DNA from: Candidatus Zixiibacteriota bacterium
Lineage (GTDB): Bacteria; Zixibacteria; MSB-5A5; GN15; PGXB01
DNA: 64,000 bases
NCBI GenBank assembly: GCA_026397505.1
Contig: JAPLUR010000052.1
Coordinates: 1 to 64,000, forward strand
Reading direction: 5' to 3'
The position numbers and the translations under genes are program-made. Below, piece after piece: positions 1 to 8,529 of the stretch; positions within the stretch are counted from its first letter, which is position 1, and each line of letters opens with the position of its first letter. A model generated the notes under the pieces. It was not told the origin of the DNA and did not search any database. It worked only from the letters and a program-made list of their open reading frames with translations.

Positions 1-92
1 CAACCGTCTCAACTCCCTCAAACTCATCCTGATAACGTCCTCTCCGACCATAAACCTCCCCAACTTTTTGGGGAGCATTATAGCCTCTCAAT

Positions 93-134
93 AGGACATT
101 TCTATCTTGCTCAAAGAGGACATTACTACTTTGC
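93..134. repeat. Pair of 18-bp direct repeats, possible IS end
   Basis: Positions 93-110 and 117-134 are direct repeats (AGGACATT-CTA-TTGC core, 15 of 18 bases identical, period 24). Paired internal repeats of this kind occur near the termini of some insertion sequences, and IS481-like ends came to mind, but this is memory and not a search. The stretch 1-92 contains no recognisable transposase remnant; short open stretches in two plus frames stop by position 168. From 135 to 251 I see nothing more. The window edge cuts whatever lies to the left. Confidence 0.3.
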
Positions 135-251
135 GGGAACATCAAAAAGATTGGGGCTTTCATAGATAGATAACCAGGAACTCATCATATAAAGATATTC
201 CCAGCAGGGGGATAGAGCTAGCGATGCTTAGTCGAGTGAGAAAGAGTCTAA

Positions 252-869
252 TCAGGATTTTGTTGAGGTCAATTCCTGCTCGAGCGTGCGGCCGTTGCCG
301 ATCACACGGTCAGGAGGCACATTGGTCTTGTTTGGTTTGATATTGACCGGACGGCCGTTGAGACGAGTGATATACCCCGGCGTTCCGACGACCGTGGCAT
401 CGGCCGGGATATCAACCATATAAAGGAAAGTATTGGCGCCGATATTGACGTTATCGCCCACAGTGAGCGGCCCCAATAATATAGCGCCGGTGCCGATCAC
501 AACGTTATTTCCGATGGTGGGATGCCTTTTGCCGCCATGTTTTCCGGTCCCGCCCAGGGTAACATTATGAAAGAGAACACAGTTCTCCCCTATTTCAGCC
601 GTTTCGCCGATAACAATGCCCGCACCGTGGTCAATAAAGAATCCCTGGCCGATTTTTGCACCCGGGTGAATTTCCACCATGGTAAAAAAGCGGGAGATCT
701 GAGATATCAGGCGGGGGATGAAGGGAATCCCTATTTTATAAAGAGGGTGGACAAACCGATGCACAAAAACGGCGTGGAATCCCGGGTAGAGAAGAAATTC
801 GATATTCTTCGCCGCCGGGTCGTTTCGGTAAATGGCCCTAATATCCTCAAATATGGTCTTGAAAATCAT
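252..869 (-). CDS. cysE: Serine O-acetyltransferase (short EpsC/CysE type)
   Basis: A 205-residue acyltransferase that makes O-acetyl-L-serine from serine and acetyl-CoA, the first committed step of cysteine synthesis, in the cytosol. An N-terminal helical part (about 1-65) is followed by left-handed beta-helix hexapeptide repeats (about 66-170) with the family signature DHGAGIVIGETAEIG, the catalytic-type histidines in that motif, and HNVTLGGTGKHGGKRHP. It is the short form lacking the long N-terminal extension of E. coli CysE. It ends the minus-strand run, 43 nt downstream of the AsmA-like gene. The cysteine desulfurase at 5334-6506 lies in the same neighbourhood, so cysteine is both made and used nearby. 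Confidence 0.93.
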   Translation of the reverse strand: MIFKTIFEDIRAIYRNDPAAKNIEFLLYPGFHAVFVHRFVHPLYKIGIPFIPRLISQISRFFTMVEIHPGAKIGQGFFIDHGAGIVIGETAEIGENCVLFHNVTLGGTGKHGGKRHPTIGNNVVIGTGAILLGPLTVGDNVNIGANTFLYMVDIPADATVVGTPGYITRLNGRPVNIKPNKTNVPPDRVIGNGRTLEQELTSTKS

Positions 870-912
870 GGTATTAGTAATACGTATCGGCCATATTTTT
901 CGATAATTAATA

Positions 913-3357
913 TTACTTCTTCTTCAAGAGATTCTGTATGGCCGAGTCGAATTTCCCTTTCAGGTTATCCTTCATCTTGTCTTTGACGCTCAAATCGAGG
1001 TTTACTCTGGGATTAGAATAGCTCCCCCCCAGCCGGAATGGAACCTTGACCCGTCCGGTCTGTGATTCCTTGAACAGACCGGCAAAGCTGGAAACCAATC
1101 CGGATTGCGACATCAGATTGGTTGACACCGACTGTGAAAGGAGGACTTCACCCATGTAATCGAGCGTGCCATCAAAGCCGACCGAGCCGGCCACATTCCA
1201 ATCGCCGATACTGGAAAGGAATTTCAGGCCATCGAATACAATCCGTCCCCTCTCGACTTTGAATTTGGAGACCACCTCTTTGATGACCTCCTCGTCGGCC
1301 GCCTTGAAATTGAAATTCTGCGCCAGTTGCTTCAGAAGGTCAAAATTGACCAGCTTGGCTTCATTTATCGTCGCCAGACCGTCCATGCTGAGTGAATTTA
1401 TCAATGCCTCGGGCTCCCATCCGGTCGCGGCAAAATCGCCGGTCATATTCAATTTGCCGAACAGATGCCCGCCGAATTTGGTGAACCGCGTCAGGAAATC
1501 ATTGGCCTCAACCTGAGTGGCGTCATACTTCCCGGCATATTTCGGATTATCGAAATCATTCAAATCGATTTCGGCCTCGCCGGTGACCCGCCCGCTATAA
1601 ACGTTGCCGTTGGCACCGGTGACAAAAACCTTCCGGTCCTTTATTGCGATATCCCCTGTGATTTTAGTGAATTCCACCTTCGAGTAGATGAGGGTATCGA
1701 TGACGGCATCGCCGGTGCCGTTGATATCGGGAAGCAGAAGAGTCGGAAGAGAATCGAGCGGTACGGCGGTCGGATTGATTCCGGAACCGGGAACGGCGGC
1801 GGGGAATAGTTTATCGGTATCGAATCGCCGCGATTTCATTTTAAAATTCAGATCCGGCTTCACACCATATTTGGCGTACTTCGGTAAAATATATGGGAAA
1901 GGATCAGTCATGGTACCGGTCAGGGCAAAATCCGAAGAAGGAAATTTCATATTCAGGCTGTTGATGGTCATACTTTCCGGGGTCATCCTGACATCCATCG
2001 AAAAGGATTCAATTGGCTCAGGCAGAGTTGTGGAACTATAGGCGGCATTTGTTATGGCCAGTGTCCCGGCCAGTTGCATTTTGGTCAGATCCTTTACCGA
2101 ACCGCGGGCGCCGATATCAAATTGCATGTCCCCGGAAACCTTGGGGCTGCCGGTTTTCGGCAAAAATGGATTGAGGAAAGCCAGGTTGACCCGGCCCTTG
2201 AAACGGCCGACCACCTGCGGATTGGAGAAATCGCTGATGGCAAGTGTCCCCTCAAGTGGGTTGTTGTCAAACGAGCCTTTTTCGATATCAAACTTGAGAT
2301 AATTGTTTCGAAATTCAGTGCGGGCGGAATTCAATACCAGCTCTCCCGCGATTTCGCGCTGGGAAAGCTTCAGGTCGGTGAAAGCGGCTTTGCCATCGTA
2401 ACTGACGGCCGGAATCCCTGCTTTATTATATTTGGCGGTGCCGCTCAAAGCCACCTGCCCGGAGACTTTGTAAGGTGCAAGCAAAGCCTTGGCCGTATCC
2501 GGCAGGAGAGAGAGCAAATTGGAGATATCAGTTTTGTCTGCAACCAGTTCGGCATTAATGAATTGCATGGTCTTCAGGTTGGGTATGCCGGCGGCAACTT
2601 TCAGTTCGACGCCATTAATAGTGATTTTCGTCTGCGAGACAACCAGATTTCCGTCCTGAAGGTTCGCAACGGCACGATAGTCGGCGGCGATATTGAGAGT
2701 CGGGAATTTTGCCTTGGGGGTGGCAATATGCAGAGAATCTATCCCGATCGTTCCGGAAAAATCGTATACCTTGTCGCGCGGCATTTTCATACGGGATTTG
2801 GTGGATAGACCGAGCATTGTGATTTTCATCCCTGAAGAATCATCAATATAATCAACTCTCCCGTTCTGCACATTGAGATTATCATAGGAGATGGCCAGCG
2901 CCGCCATTTTCGATTCCTCGGACATTTTGCCGGCCACTTCTTCGGGCGCCGCCTGTCCGGCCGCGCCAAATTTGAAATTACTTGAGCCGTCGGGTAATTT
3001 ATGAAGAAAAATCCGGGGTTCTTTCAGAATCAGGCGGCTGATCTGTACTTCCTTTTTCAGCAGAGGAAAGATGGCCACTTTGACATCAAGCGCCTCAGCA
3101 GATAGAAAGCCGGGGCCGGAAAACCCGGGGGGATTGGGAATCTTGATTCCTTCCAGGTAAATACCCAGACCGCCCCAGAAAGAGAGCGAGACGTCATCGA
3201 TTGCCACCTTGCGCTCCAGAGCGGCTGAGATTTTTTCTATGGCCATCGCTTTAGCTTTCTCTTTCGGGAAGAATAATGACACTCCCGCGATAAGAATTAT
3301 GATTAGCCCCACGATAACTATCAGGCTCCAGAGAATAATTTTCTTCAGGCGATTCAT
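913..3357 (-). CDS. AsmA-family envelope protein
   Basis: An 814-residue protein with one N-terminal membrane helix (about residues 7-30) and a long beta-rich periplasmic body. The start (ages ~31-120) has the AsmA pattern (KAKAMAIEKISAALERKVAIDDVSLSF, given here in part as KISAALERKVAID), and the C-terminal third holds an AsmA-like module ending in a Lys-rich tail. AsmA/TamB-type proteins are thought to bridge inner and outer membranes and move phospholipid or help outer membrane biogenesis. Family membership is seen in the sequence; the lipid role is from the family. It sits with another AsmA-clan protein (TamB-like, 8530-12063) in the same minus-strand run. The start has an AAGGAGC Shine-Dalgarno just upstream. 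Confidence 0.85.
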   Translation of the reverse strand: MNRLKKIILWSLIVIVGLIIILIAGVSLFFPKEKAKAMAIEKISAALERKVAIDDVSLSFWGGLGIYLEGIKIPNPPGFSGPGFLSAEALDVKVAIFPLLKKEVQISRLILKEPRIFLHKLPDGSSNFKFGAAGQAAPEEVAGKMSEESKMAALAISYDNLNVQNGRVDYIDDSSGMKITMLGLSTKSRMKMPRDKVYDFSGTIGIDSLHIATPKAKFPTLNIAADYRAVANLQDGNLVVSQTKITINGVELKVAAGIPNLKTMQFINAELVADKTDISNLLSLLPDTAKALLAPYKVSGQVALSGTAKYNKAGIPAVSYDGKAAFTDLKLSQREIAGELVLNSARTEFRNNYLKFDIEKGSFDNNPLEGTLAISDFSNPQVVGRFKGRVNLAFLNPFLPKTGSPKVSGDMQFDIGARGSVKDLTKMQLAGTLAITNAAYSSTTLPEPIESFSMDVRMTPESMTINSLNMKFPSSDFALTGTMTDPFPYILPKYAKYGVKPDLNFKMKSRRFDTDKLFPAAVPGSGINPTAVPLDSLPTLLLPDINGTGDAVIDTLIYSKVEFTKITGDIAIKDRKVFVTGANGNVYSGRVTGEAEIDLNDFDNPKYAGKYDATQVEANDFLTRFTKFGGHLFGKLNMTGDFAATGWEPEALINSLSMDGLATINEAKLVNFDLLKQLAQNFNFKAADEEVIKEVVSKFKVERGRIVFDGLKFLSSIGDWNVAGSVGFDGTLDYMGEVLLSQSVSTNLMSQSGLVSSFAGLFKESQTGRVKVPFRLGGSYSNPRVNLDLSVKDKMKDNLKGKFDSAIQNLLKKK

Positions 3358-3426
3358 ATCGGCTCCTTCCTATATCTGCTTAGAGACTTTGCGAAGCGGT
3401 CTTTCCATTAATCGGATGATAATTAA

Positions 3427-4107
3427 TTAAGCCTCAACCGATTCTCCCGGCTTAATAATGACTACTTCAGTAAAAGAACCCTTAAGTTTAGCGGCGAATT
3501 CGGCTGGCTCGGTATCGATCACCGACCATGTCTTATAATGAATGGGTACTACTTTCCTGGGATGAAGGAACTCGACCGCCTTGACGGCATCGTCGATACC
3601 CATGGTAAAATTATCGCCAATGGGAAGAAAAGCCAGATCGATCTGGTTCATCTCCCCGATCAGCTTCATATCATAGAAAAGGCCGGTGTCCCCCGGATGG
3701 TACATTGTTTTTCCGCCCATGGTAACCAGAAAGCCGCAGGGATTGCCGGCATATTCGAGTCCCTCGCCGGCGGCCGACCCGTGATGCGCAATTGTCAGTT
3801 TTACCCGCCCAAAGGGGAAATTAAAAGCGCCGCCGATATGCATATTATGAGTCTGGGCTCCCTGTTTGGAGACATAGACCGCCAATTCGTTGGGGGCAAT
3901 GATAGTCGCCTTATTTCTTTTCGCAATCGGGACAGCATCACCCAGATGGTCGCCGTGGCCATGCGTTACCAGGATATAATCAACTTTGACCGCATCCGCC
4001 GACAATTTTGCCTGCGGATTGCCAGTCAGAAAAGGATCAATGATTATATTATATTTGCCGTCGGTGGCCATTACGCAACTGTGACCAAGAAATGTCGCTT
4101 TGAGCAT
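3427..4107 (-). CDS. UPF0173 metal-dependent hydrolase (metallo-beta-lactamase fold)
   Basis: A 226-residue metallo-beta-lactamase-fold protein of the UPF0173/YtkL family. The metal-binding motif THGHGDHLGD lies near residue 50, followed by AHHG (about 110) and HPGDTG (about 138), and HYKTW near the C terminus, all typical ligands. The substrate is unknown for the family. The length matches the family (about 225-230). It is transcribed from its own promoter with an 18-bp palindrome over the predicted start site (see 4129-4174), so it is probably regulated by a repressor. The start has a GGAAGGAGAGG Shine-Dalgarno. Confidence 0.9.
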   Translation of the reverse strand: MLKATFLGHSCVMATDGKYNIIIDPFLTGNPQAKLSADAVKVDYILVTHGHGDHLGDAVPIAKRNKATIIAPNELAVYVSKQGAQTHNMHIGGAFNFPFGRVKLTIAHHGSAAGEGLEYAGNPCGFLVTMGGKTMYHPGDTGLFYDMKLIGEMNQIDLAFLPIGDNFTMGIDDAVKAVEFLHPRKVVPIHYKTWSVIDTEPAEFAAKLKGSFTEVVIIKPGESVEA

Positions 4108-4128
4108 AAATCGCCTCTCCTTCCATTT

Positions 4129-4146
4129 TATCTCATTAATGAGATA
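4129..4146. promoter_or_regulatory. 18-bp perfect palindrome, candidate operator
   Basis: TATCTCATTAATGAGATA is a perfect 18-bp inverted repeat with no spacer. It lies immediately downstream of the predicted -10 of the promoter at 4146-4174 and upstream of the Shine-Dalgarno of the UPF0173 hydrolase gene, covering the expected transcription start. This is where a dimeric repressor would act. The regulator is not identified. Confidence 0.6.
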
Positions 4147-4174
4147 TATTAAGAAGATTAATAGAGAGGTTCAA
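4146..4174 (-). promoter_or_regulatory. Promoter of the UPF0173 hydrolase gene
   Basis: On the minus strand TTGAAC (4169-4174), 17-nt spacer, TAATAT (4146-4151). The -35 overlaps the stop codon of mnmA, so the hydrolase gene has its own start within a compact array. Confidence 0.55.
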
Positions 4175-5283
4175 CAGTTTTTTTCTTTTTCGATTATTCC
4201 CCCTCCAAGGAGAATATCCCCATCATGGAAAACCGCCGATTGCCCCGGTGTAATCGCCCGCTGGGGCCGCTCAAATGAAACCTCGGCGATATTTCCCTCA
4301 CGCAAAGAGACCGTGGCGGGTGCGGCATTGTGAAGATAACGGATTTTCACGGTTGCTTGAAAGGGGGCGACCGGTTTATCAATCGATACCCAGTTAATCC
4401 GGCTGACAGTCATTTTATTAGAGAGCAGCTCTTCATCTTCTCCGACAATAATAGTATTCGCCTCAACATCGATATCCAGGACATAGAGCGGAGTGTGGTG
4501 AGTGATGCCGAGACCTTTCCTCTGCCCGATGGTATAGAAAGCAATTCCCTCATGCCTCCCCAGAACCCGACCGTTTTTCTCAACAATATCTCCGGGCTGG
4601 AAGGAACGCCCCTCTTTTTCCTCCCATTCTCGAAGAAATCGATGGTAATCGTCATCGGCGATAAAGCAGATTTCCCGCGATTCCGGTTTCTCCGCGTTTT
4701 TCAAACCGAGGCGACGGGCTATTTCCCGGATTTCCGTTTTATGATAACCGCCCAGCGGCAGAAGCGTTCGGGAAAGAGCCTCCTGGTTTAATCCCCAGAG
4801 AGCGTAAGACTGGTCGCGGGTGGCATCAACCCCTTTTTTGAGTATATATCTTGACCCGGCGTGATTGTAAGCGGTGATGGCATAGTGCCCGGTAGCGATA
4901 TAATCGCAACCGATTTCGCATCCTTTCTGCAGGAAATCCGACCATTTCAAATGAGTATTGCAGAGGATACAGGGATTTGGTGTATGCCCGGCCCGGTACT
5001 CGGAAACGAAATTTCCTATGACTGTCTCCCGAAATTGTCGGGAAAAATCGAGGACATAGAAGGGAATTTCTAGTCGATTGCAGATAATCCGCAGGTCGTT
5101 AATAGATTCCAAGGAGCAGCAGCGGCCATCGCTATAGCTGTCGCCACCCACGTCGGCATAGTCCCAGAGCTTCATATGCGCCGCCGCCACTTCATATCCC
5201 TGTTCTTTCAAAAGGAGAAGGGCGGTGGAAGAATCAACACCGCCGGAAACAGCCACCAGAACTTTCTTATTCATATCGCGCAT
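4171..5283 (-). CDS. mnmA: tRNA-specific 2-thiouridylase MnmA
   Basis: A 370-residue enzyme that installs sulfur at C2 of wobble uridine 34 of tRNA-Lys/Glu/Gln, using ATP and sulfur relayed from a cysteine desulfurase. Visible are the PP-loop AVSGGVDSSTALLLL near the N terminus, the first catalytic cysteine in NPCILCN (about 108), the second in SREICFI (about 207), and the C-terminal beta-barrel part. The next gene upstream is a cysteine desulfurase, the expected sulfur donor. Two start codons are possible, 5283 and 5274; the second (MNKKVLVAVSGG) matches relatives better, and neither has a clear Shine-Dalgarno. A hairpin with a short U tract directly abuts the start (see 5285-5308). Confidence 0.95.
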   Translation of the reverse strand: MRDMNKKVLVAVSGGVDSSTALLLLKEQGYEVAAAHMKLWDYADVGGDSYSDGRCCSLESINDLRIICNRLEIPFYVLDFSRQFRETVIGNFVSEYRAGHTPNPCILCNTHLKWSDFLQKGCEIGCDYIATGHYAITAYNHAGSRYILKKGVDATRDQSYALWGLNQEALSRTLLPLGGYHKTEIREIARRLGLKNAEKPESREICFIADDDYHRFLREWEEKEGRSFQPGDIVEKNGRVLGRHEGIAFYTIGQRKGLGITHHTPLYVLDIDVEANTIIVGEDEELLSNKMTVSRINWVSIDKPVAPFQATVKIRYLHNAAPATVSLREGNIAEVSFERPQRAITPGQSAVFHDGDILLGGGIIEKEKNC

Positions 5284-5284
5284 G

Positions 5285-5308
5285 AAAAAGGGTCGGAAAA
5301 CCGACCCT
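5285..5308 (-). terminator. Hairpin terminator or attenuator before mnmA
   Basis: On the minus strand AGGGTCGG-TTTT-CCGACCCT is a perfect 8-bp stem followed by TTTTC. It lies between the cysteine desulfurase stop and the mnmA start, with only one base between the T run and the first possible ATG. A second small inverted repeat (CTGATC-N5-GATCAG, 5307-5323) touches it. A TGATATATT extended -10 candidate lies at 5328-5336, which would put this hairpin inside an mnmA leader. Confidence 0.6.
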
Positions 5309-5333
5309 GATCTTCCTGATCAGTGAAAATATA

Positions 5334-6506
5334 TCATCTGTCTCTATTATACAGCGGCGACATCGCTCGGAGACGATCAATTATTTCCGGCAATACGGAA
5401 ATGGTATATTCGAGATCTTCTTTGGTGGTGAACCTGCCCATAGAAAAACGAATCGACCCCTGCGCCAATTCCGGAGGGACATCCATGGCGGTCAGCACGT
5501 GCGATGCCTCAAGCGATCCGGATGTACAGGCGGAACCGGAGGCTACTCCGACTCCCTTCATATCGAGCGAAAGGATGATTGATTCTCCCTCGACCGCCTG
5601 AAAGGAGAGATTGACGGTGGAAGGAATCCTCCTGTTGTTATCGCGGGGACCATTCAGGTGAACATCGGAAATCTTTGACTGAACCTGGCTGATAAAGAAA
5701 TCAGCCAGTCCGGCCAGACGGGCATGTTCGCTTTCGCGGGTCGATACCGCCAATTCGAGGGCCCTGGCAAATCCAACAATACCGGCGACATTCTCGGTGC
5801 CAGCGCGTCGCCCTTTCTCATGATGACCACCATGCAGCAGGGGTGCGATTTTAATTCCTTTACGAATGAAAATGGCGCCAATACCTTTCGGTCCGCAAAT
5901 CTTGTGGGCGGTCAGCGAAAGTAGGTCGACCTCAAGTTGCCTGACATCGACTTTGATTTTGCCGACCGACTGAACCGCGTCGGTATGGAACAGTGCCCCT
6001 TTTTCATGGGCGATATCCACCAGCGGGCGAATATCCTGAACCGTTCCCACCTCATTATTGGCATGCATTATCGAGACGATGGATGTACGATCGGTAAGTT
6101 TCTCCTTCAATTCCGGGGGTGACACGAATCCTTCCCTGTCCGTGCCAAGATAATCCGCCTTGAATCCATTTTTCTCCAGATATTTGGCGGTTGTCAGAAC
6201 GGCATGATGCTCAATGGCGGAAACAATCAGATGATCCTTCTTGGCCTTTCTGGCATACCCAATTCCTTTCAGGGCGAGATTATCCGACTCGGTGCCACCG
6301 GAGGTAAAATATAATTCTGCCGGTTCGGCGCCGATTAAAGCGGCCATCTTTTCCCGCGCCTCTTCGATACCGGCTTTGGCCTCGCGGCCGAAGTTGTGAA
6401 GCGAACTGGCATTGCCGAACTTTCCTTTTAAGTAAGGAAGCATGGCTTCAAGTACCCGTTCATCCAACGGGGTGGTACTGTTATAATCGAGATATATCTG
6501 TTTCAA
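5334..6506 (-). CDS. Cysteine desulfurase (NifS/IscS type)
   Basis: A 390-residue PLP enzyme that releases sulfur from cysteine as an enzyme-bound persulfide. Visible are the N-terminal YLDYNSTTPLD motif, HTDAVQSVGK, the PLP lysine in TAHKICGPKGIG (about 200), and the active-site cysteine in ASGSACTSGSLE (about 325). It is followed by mnmA, so it probably feeds tRNA thiolation; no iscU or other scaffold gene is next to it. I chose the TTG at 6506 (MKQIYLDYN) because an AGAGG Shine-Dalgarno lies 8 nt before it; a second TTG six bases further upstream is too close to that site. Confidence 0.93.
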   Translation of the reverse strand: MKQIYLDYNSTTPLDERVLEAMLPYLKGKFGNASSLHNFGREAKAGIEEAREKMAALIGAEPAELYFTSGGTESDNLALKGIGYARKAKKDHLIVSAIEHHAVLTTAKYLEKNGFKADYLGTDREGFVSPPELKEKLTDRTSIVSIMHANNEVGTVQDIRPLVDIAHEKGALFHTDAVQSVGKIKVDVRQLEVDLLSLTAHKICGPKGIGAIFIRKGIKIAPLLHGGHHEKGRRAGTENVAGIVGFARALELAVSTRESEHARLAGLADFFISQVQSKISDVHLNGPRDNNRRIPSTVNLSFQAVEGESIILSLDMKGVGVASGSACTSGSLEASHVLTAMDVPPELAQGSIRFSMGRFTTKEDLEYTISVLPEIIDRLRAMSPLYNRDR

Positions 6507-6550
6507 AGCCAAAACCTCTGTGTATGATAAGTTCCATTAAAATATATATG

Positions 6551-6578
6551 AAAATAGTCAATTTTCGCCAATTGTCAA
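6551..6578 (-). promoter_or_regulatory. Candidate promoter of the cysteine desulfurase gene
   Basis: On the minus strand TTGACA (6573-6578), 16-nt spacer, TATTTT (6551-6556), in an AT-rich 115-nt gap after the Omp85 gene. A 6-bp inverted repeat (6582-6600) just upstream could end the preceding transcript weakly. Confidence 0.4.
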
Positions 6579-6627
6579 TAATTGGGAAAAAGTCTCCCAA
6601 GCTCAATAGTAATCTACGATACGTAAC

Positions 6628-8517
6628 TCAGAAAGCATAAAGAATTGTGAAATGGAAGCGGTGACCGGAATCGATGGTCTTGGTTCTTACCCGGCGGGCA
6701 TAATCAACCCGGATCGGTCCGGCCGGGGAAATGAATTGCAGCCCAATGCCATAGGCGATAGCCAGGCTGGTCGGCTTGATATCCGCCCAATCCCGGAAAC
6801 CATTGCCGATATCGGAAAATAATGAACCCCAAAATTTGCCGATGATGGGATAACGAAATTCCTGGTTGGCAATCAGCAGAACATTGGCTCCCTCCGGAGT
6901 GCCGTCCTTGGATTGGGGCCCCAAACCGTTTTCGACAAAGCCACGAATGCTGTTGGCCCCGCCGGTATAGAACCTGACATCAATCGGCACTGACTTTGAG
7001 GCACCAAATTCTCTGACATACCCGATCTTTATCCTGGTGGCCAAAATCCAGCCCGGCCAAAGTTTTTGATAGCGACCCCAGCTGGTTTCCGAATAGACAA
7101 ACGATTCATCGCCCCCCAGGAAGCCGCCTGCATATTCGAGCCGGAATCCGGTCAGAGAGCCGGCGGCAGGCACAAAAGGATGGTCACGCGCATCACGGCT
7201 GATATTAATATATAACTTGCGTCGCACAGTAATCCCTCTTTCCTGCCGTAGCTTGATTTGGTCGGCCAGGCTCAGGCCATAGATGTTTACCGATTTATAC
7301 TCGAGCCCGGTGTAGATCTTGAATCGATATTGCGGCTCCCAGTTTGTCTCCAACGAAACTGACCAGGTCTGGATGCGATACGGCTGGACCGCCGATCGAA
7401 CACCGGGCTCTATCCGGCCAGTTAATGTCATCGGCATGCGCAATCCCAGGAACCATGGTTCGGTGACCTGCAGACGATAGCTGTGATTAAGAACACGCCA
7501 TTCAGTAAAGACAACAAAAGATGAGCTTGTCGATATTTCCAGACGGCGGGAACGCAGGAAATTTCTTTTGCCCCATGCCAGCGAGAAATCCCAGATCAGA
7601 TCCTTATAAGGATTTTGCCCGGCGCCGGTCTGAATCGAAACATATTGAGCCTTCTTTTCTTTCAGGTTGAGAATGAAATCAGGGTGGAGTCGCCGGGCCA
7701 CATTGGCAGTATCTTTTTCGGCCGCATAAAGCTGTAGTGTTAGGTAATTTCCGGTAATGAGTAATCGTTTTTGAGACTCAATAATATCACGACGGCGATA
7801 TATCTCGCCGCTCTTGATGGTTAATCCGCGCCGGACCAATGACGAATCGTATTCGCCTACCCCGATCAGGTGCACCCGACCGAAGTGAACCAGTGAATCG
7901 GAACTGACTATGAATTCCACGGCCGCTGTAGAATCCCCGAGAGTAGTGTCAATGCGGCAGTCGGCCGCGGCATACGGATATCCGTTGTTGGCCAGAACGG
8001 ATTTGCAGTCGTAGAGCGCCTGTTTCAGTTTGAAGGGGTCGGCCGGTTGATTCGCCTTGAATCGTGAGGTTATACCGAACAGTTCGCGCTTAAAGCTGAC
8101 ATCATAAGGACCACTCAAGGTAATCTTGCCGTAATAAAAGCGGCGTCCTTCATCTATTGTTATTTTCACCAGGGCACCGGAATCGGGCGGAATCGGCTCG
8201 AACGTCTCTTTGATCCTGATCCCCAGAAATCCCGAGGATAGATAAATATATTTCACTTCGGACGTATCATGGATGATTGTTTCTCGTTGTACCCTGCGGC
8301 GGCGGTCCGACTTTATCGTCCGAAGGATATTCCCCTTTCGCGAGAACATGACGCTTTTGATTTTTGAATCAGGGAAGTAATTGTTGCCTTCAACCTCAAT
8401 GGCCGAGATAACCGGTTTCTTCTTGAGCCAGCGGTTCAGGGCGGCATCATCGGTAAACTGAGCAAAAGCCGCGGATGCGAGCAGGAAAACGAATATCAAA
8501 AGCAGACTTTTTCTCAC
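6628..8517 (-). CDS. Omp85-family outer membrane protein, TamA-like
   Basis: A 629-residue protein with a signal peptide (about 1-19, cleaved after AFAQ), POTRA domains (about 35-290, first one starting VISAIEVEGNNYF) and a C-terminal beta-barrel (about 300-629) with the Omp85 signature VRFYTGGANSIRGFVENG and a final aromatic residue (ILYAF). Omp85 proteins insert or translocate outer membrane proteins. The gene directly follows a tamB-like gene (12 nt gap), the order of TamA/TamB systems, and is separate from the true bamA at 52651-55113. It is therefore called TamA-like and not a second BamA, though the family call rests on context. Confidence 0.85.
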   Translation of the reverse strand: MRKSLLLIFVFLLASAAFAQFTDDAALNRWLKKKPVISAIEVEGNNYFPDSKIKSVMFSRKGNILRTIKSDRRRRVQRETIIHDTSEVKYIYLSSGFLGIRIKETFEPIPPDSGALVKITIDEGRRFYYGKITLSGPYDVSFKRELFGITSRFKANQPADPFKLKQALYDCKSVLANNGYPYAAADCRIDTTLGDSTAAVEFIVSSDSLVHFGRVHLIGVGEYDSSLVRRGLTIKSGEIYRRRDIIESQKRLLITGNYLTLQLYAAEKDTANVARRLHPDFILNLKEKKAQYVSIQTGAGQNPYKDLIWDFSLAWGKRNFLRSRRLEISTSSSFVVFTEWRVLNHSYRLQVTEPWFLGLRMPMTLTGRIEPGVRSAVQPYRIQTWSVSLETNWEPQYRFKIYTGLEYKSVNIYGLSLADQIKLRQERGITVRRKLYINISRDARDHPFVPAAGSLTGFRLEYAGGFLGGDESFVYSETSWGRYQKLWPGWILATRIKIGYVREFGASKSVPIDVRFYTGGANSIRGFVENGLGPQSKDGTPEGANVLLIANQEFRYPIIGKFWGSLFSDIGNGFRDWADIKPTSLAIAYGIGLQFISPAGPIRVDYARRVRTKTIDSGHRFHFTILYAF

Positions 8518-8529
8518 ATATCACCCAAC

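Noticed and set aside
522-986. Plus-strand open frame of 154 codons over cysE
   Set aside because: It lies antisense to a clear CysE and has no family resemblance; a shadow of the real gene.
6628-8517. Second BamA
   Set aside because: It is an Omp85 protein but lies next to tamB and has fewer POTRA domains; bamA with ompH and lpxD is at 52651-55113.
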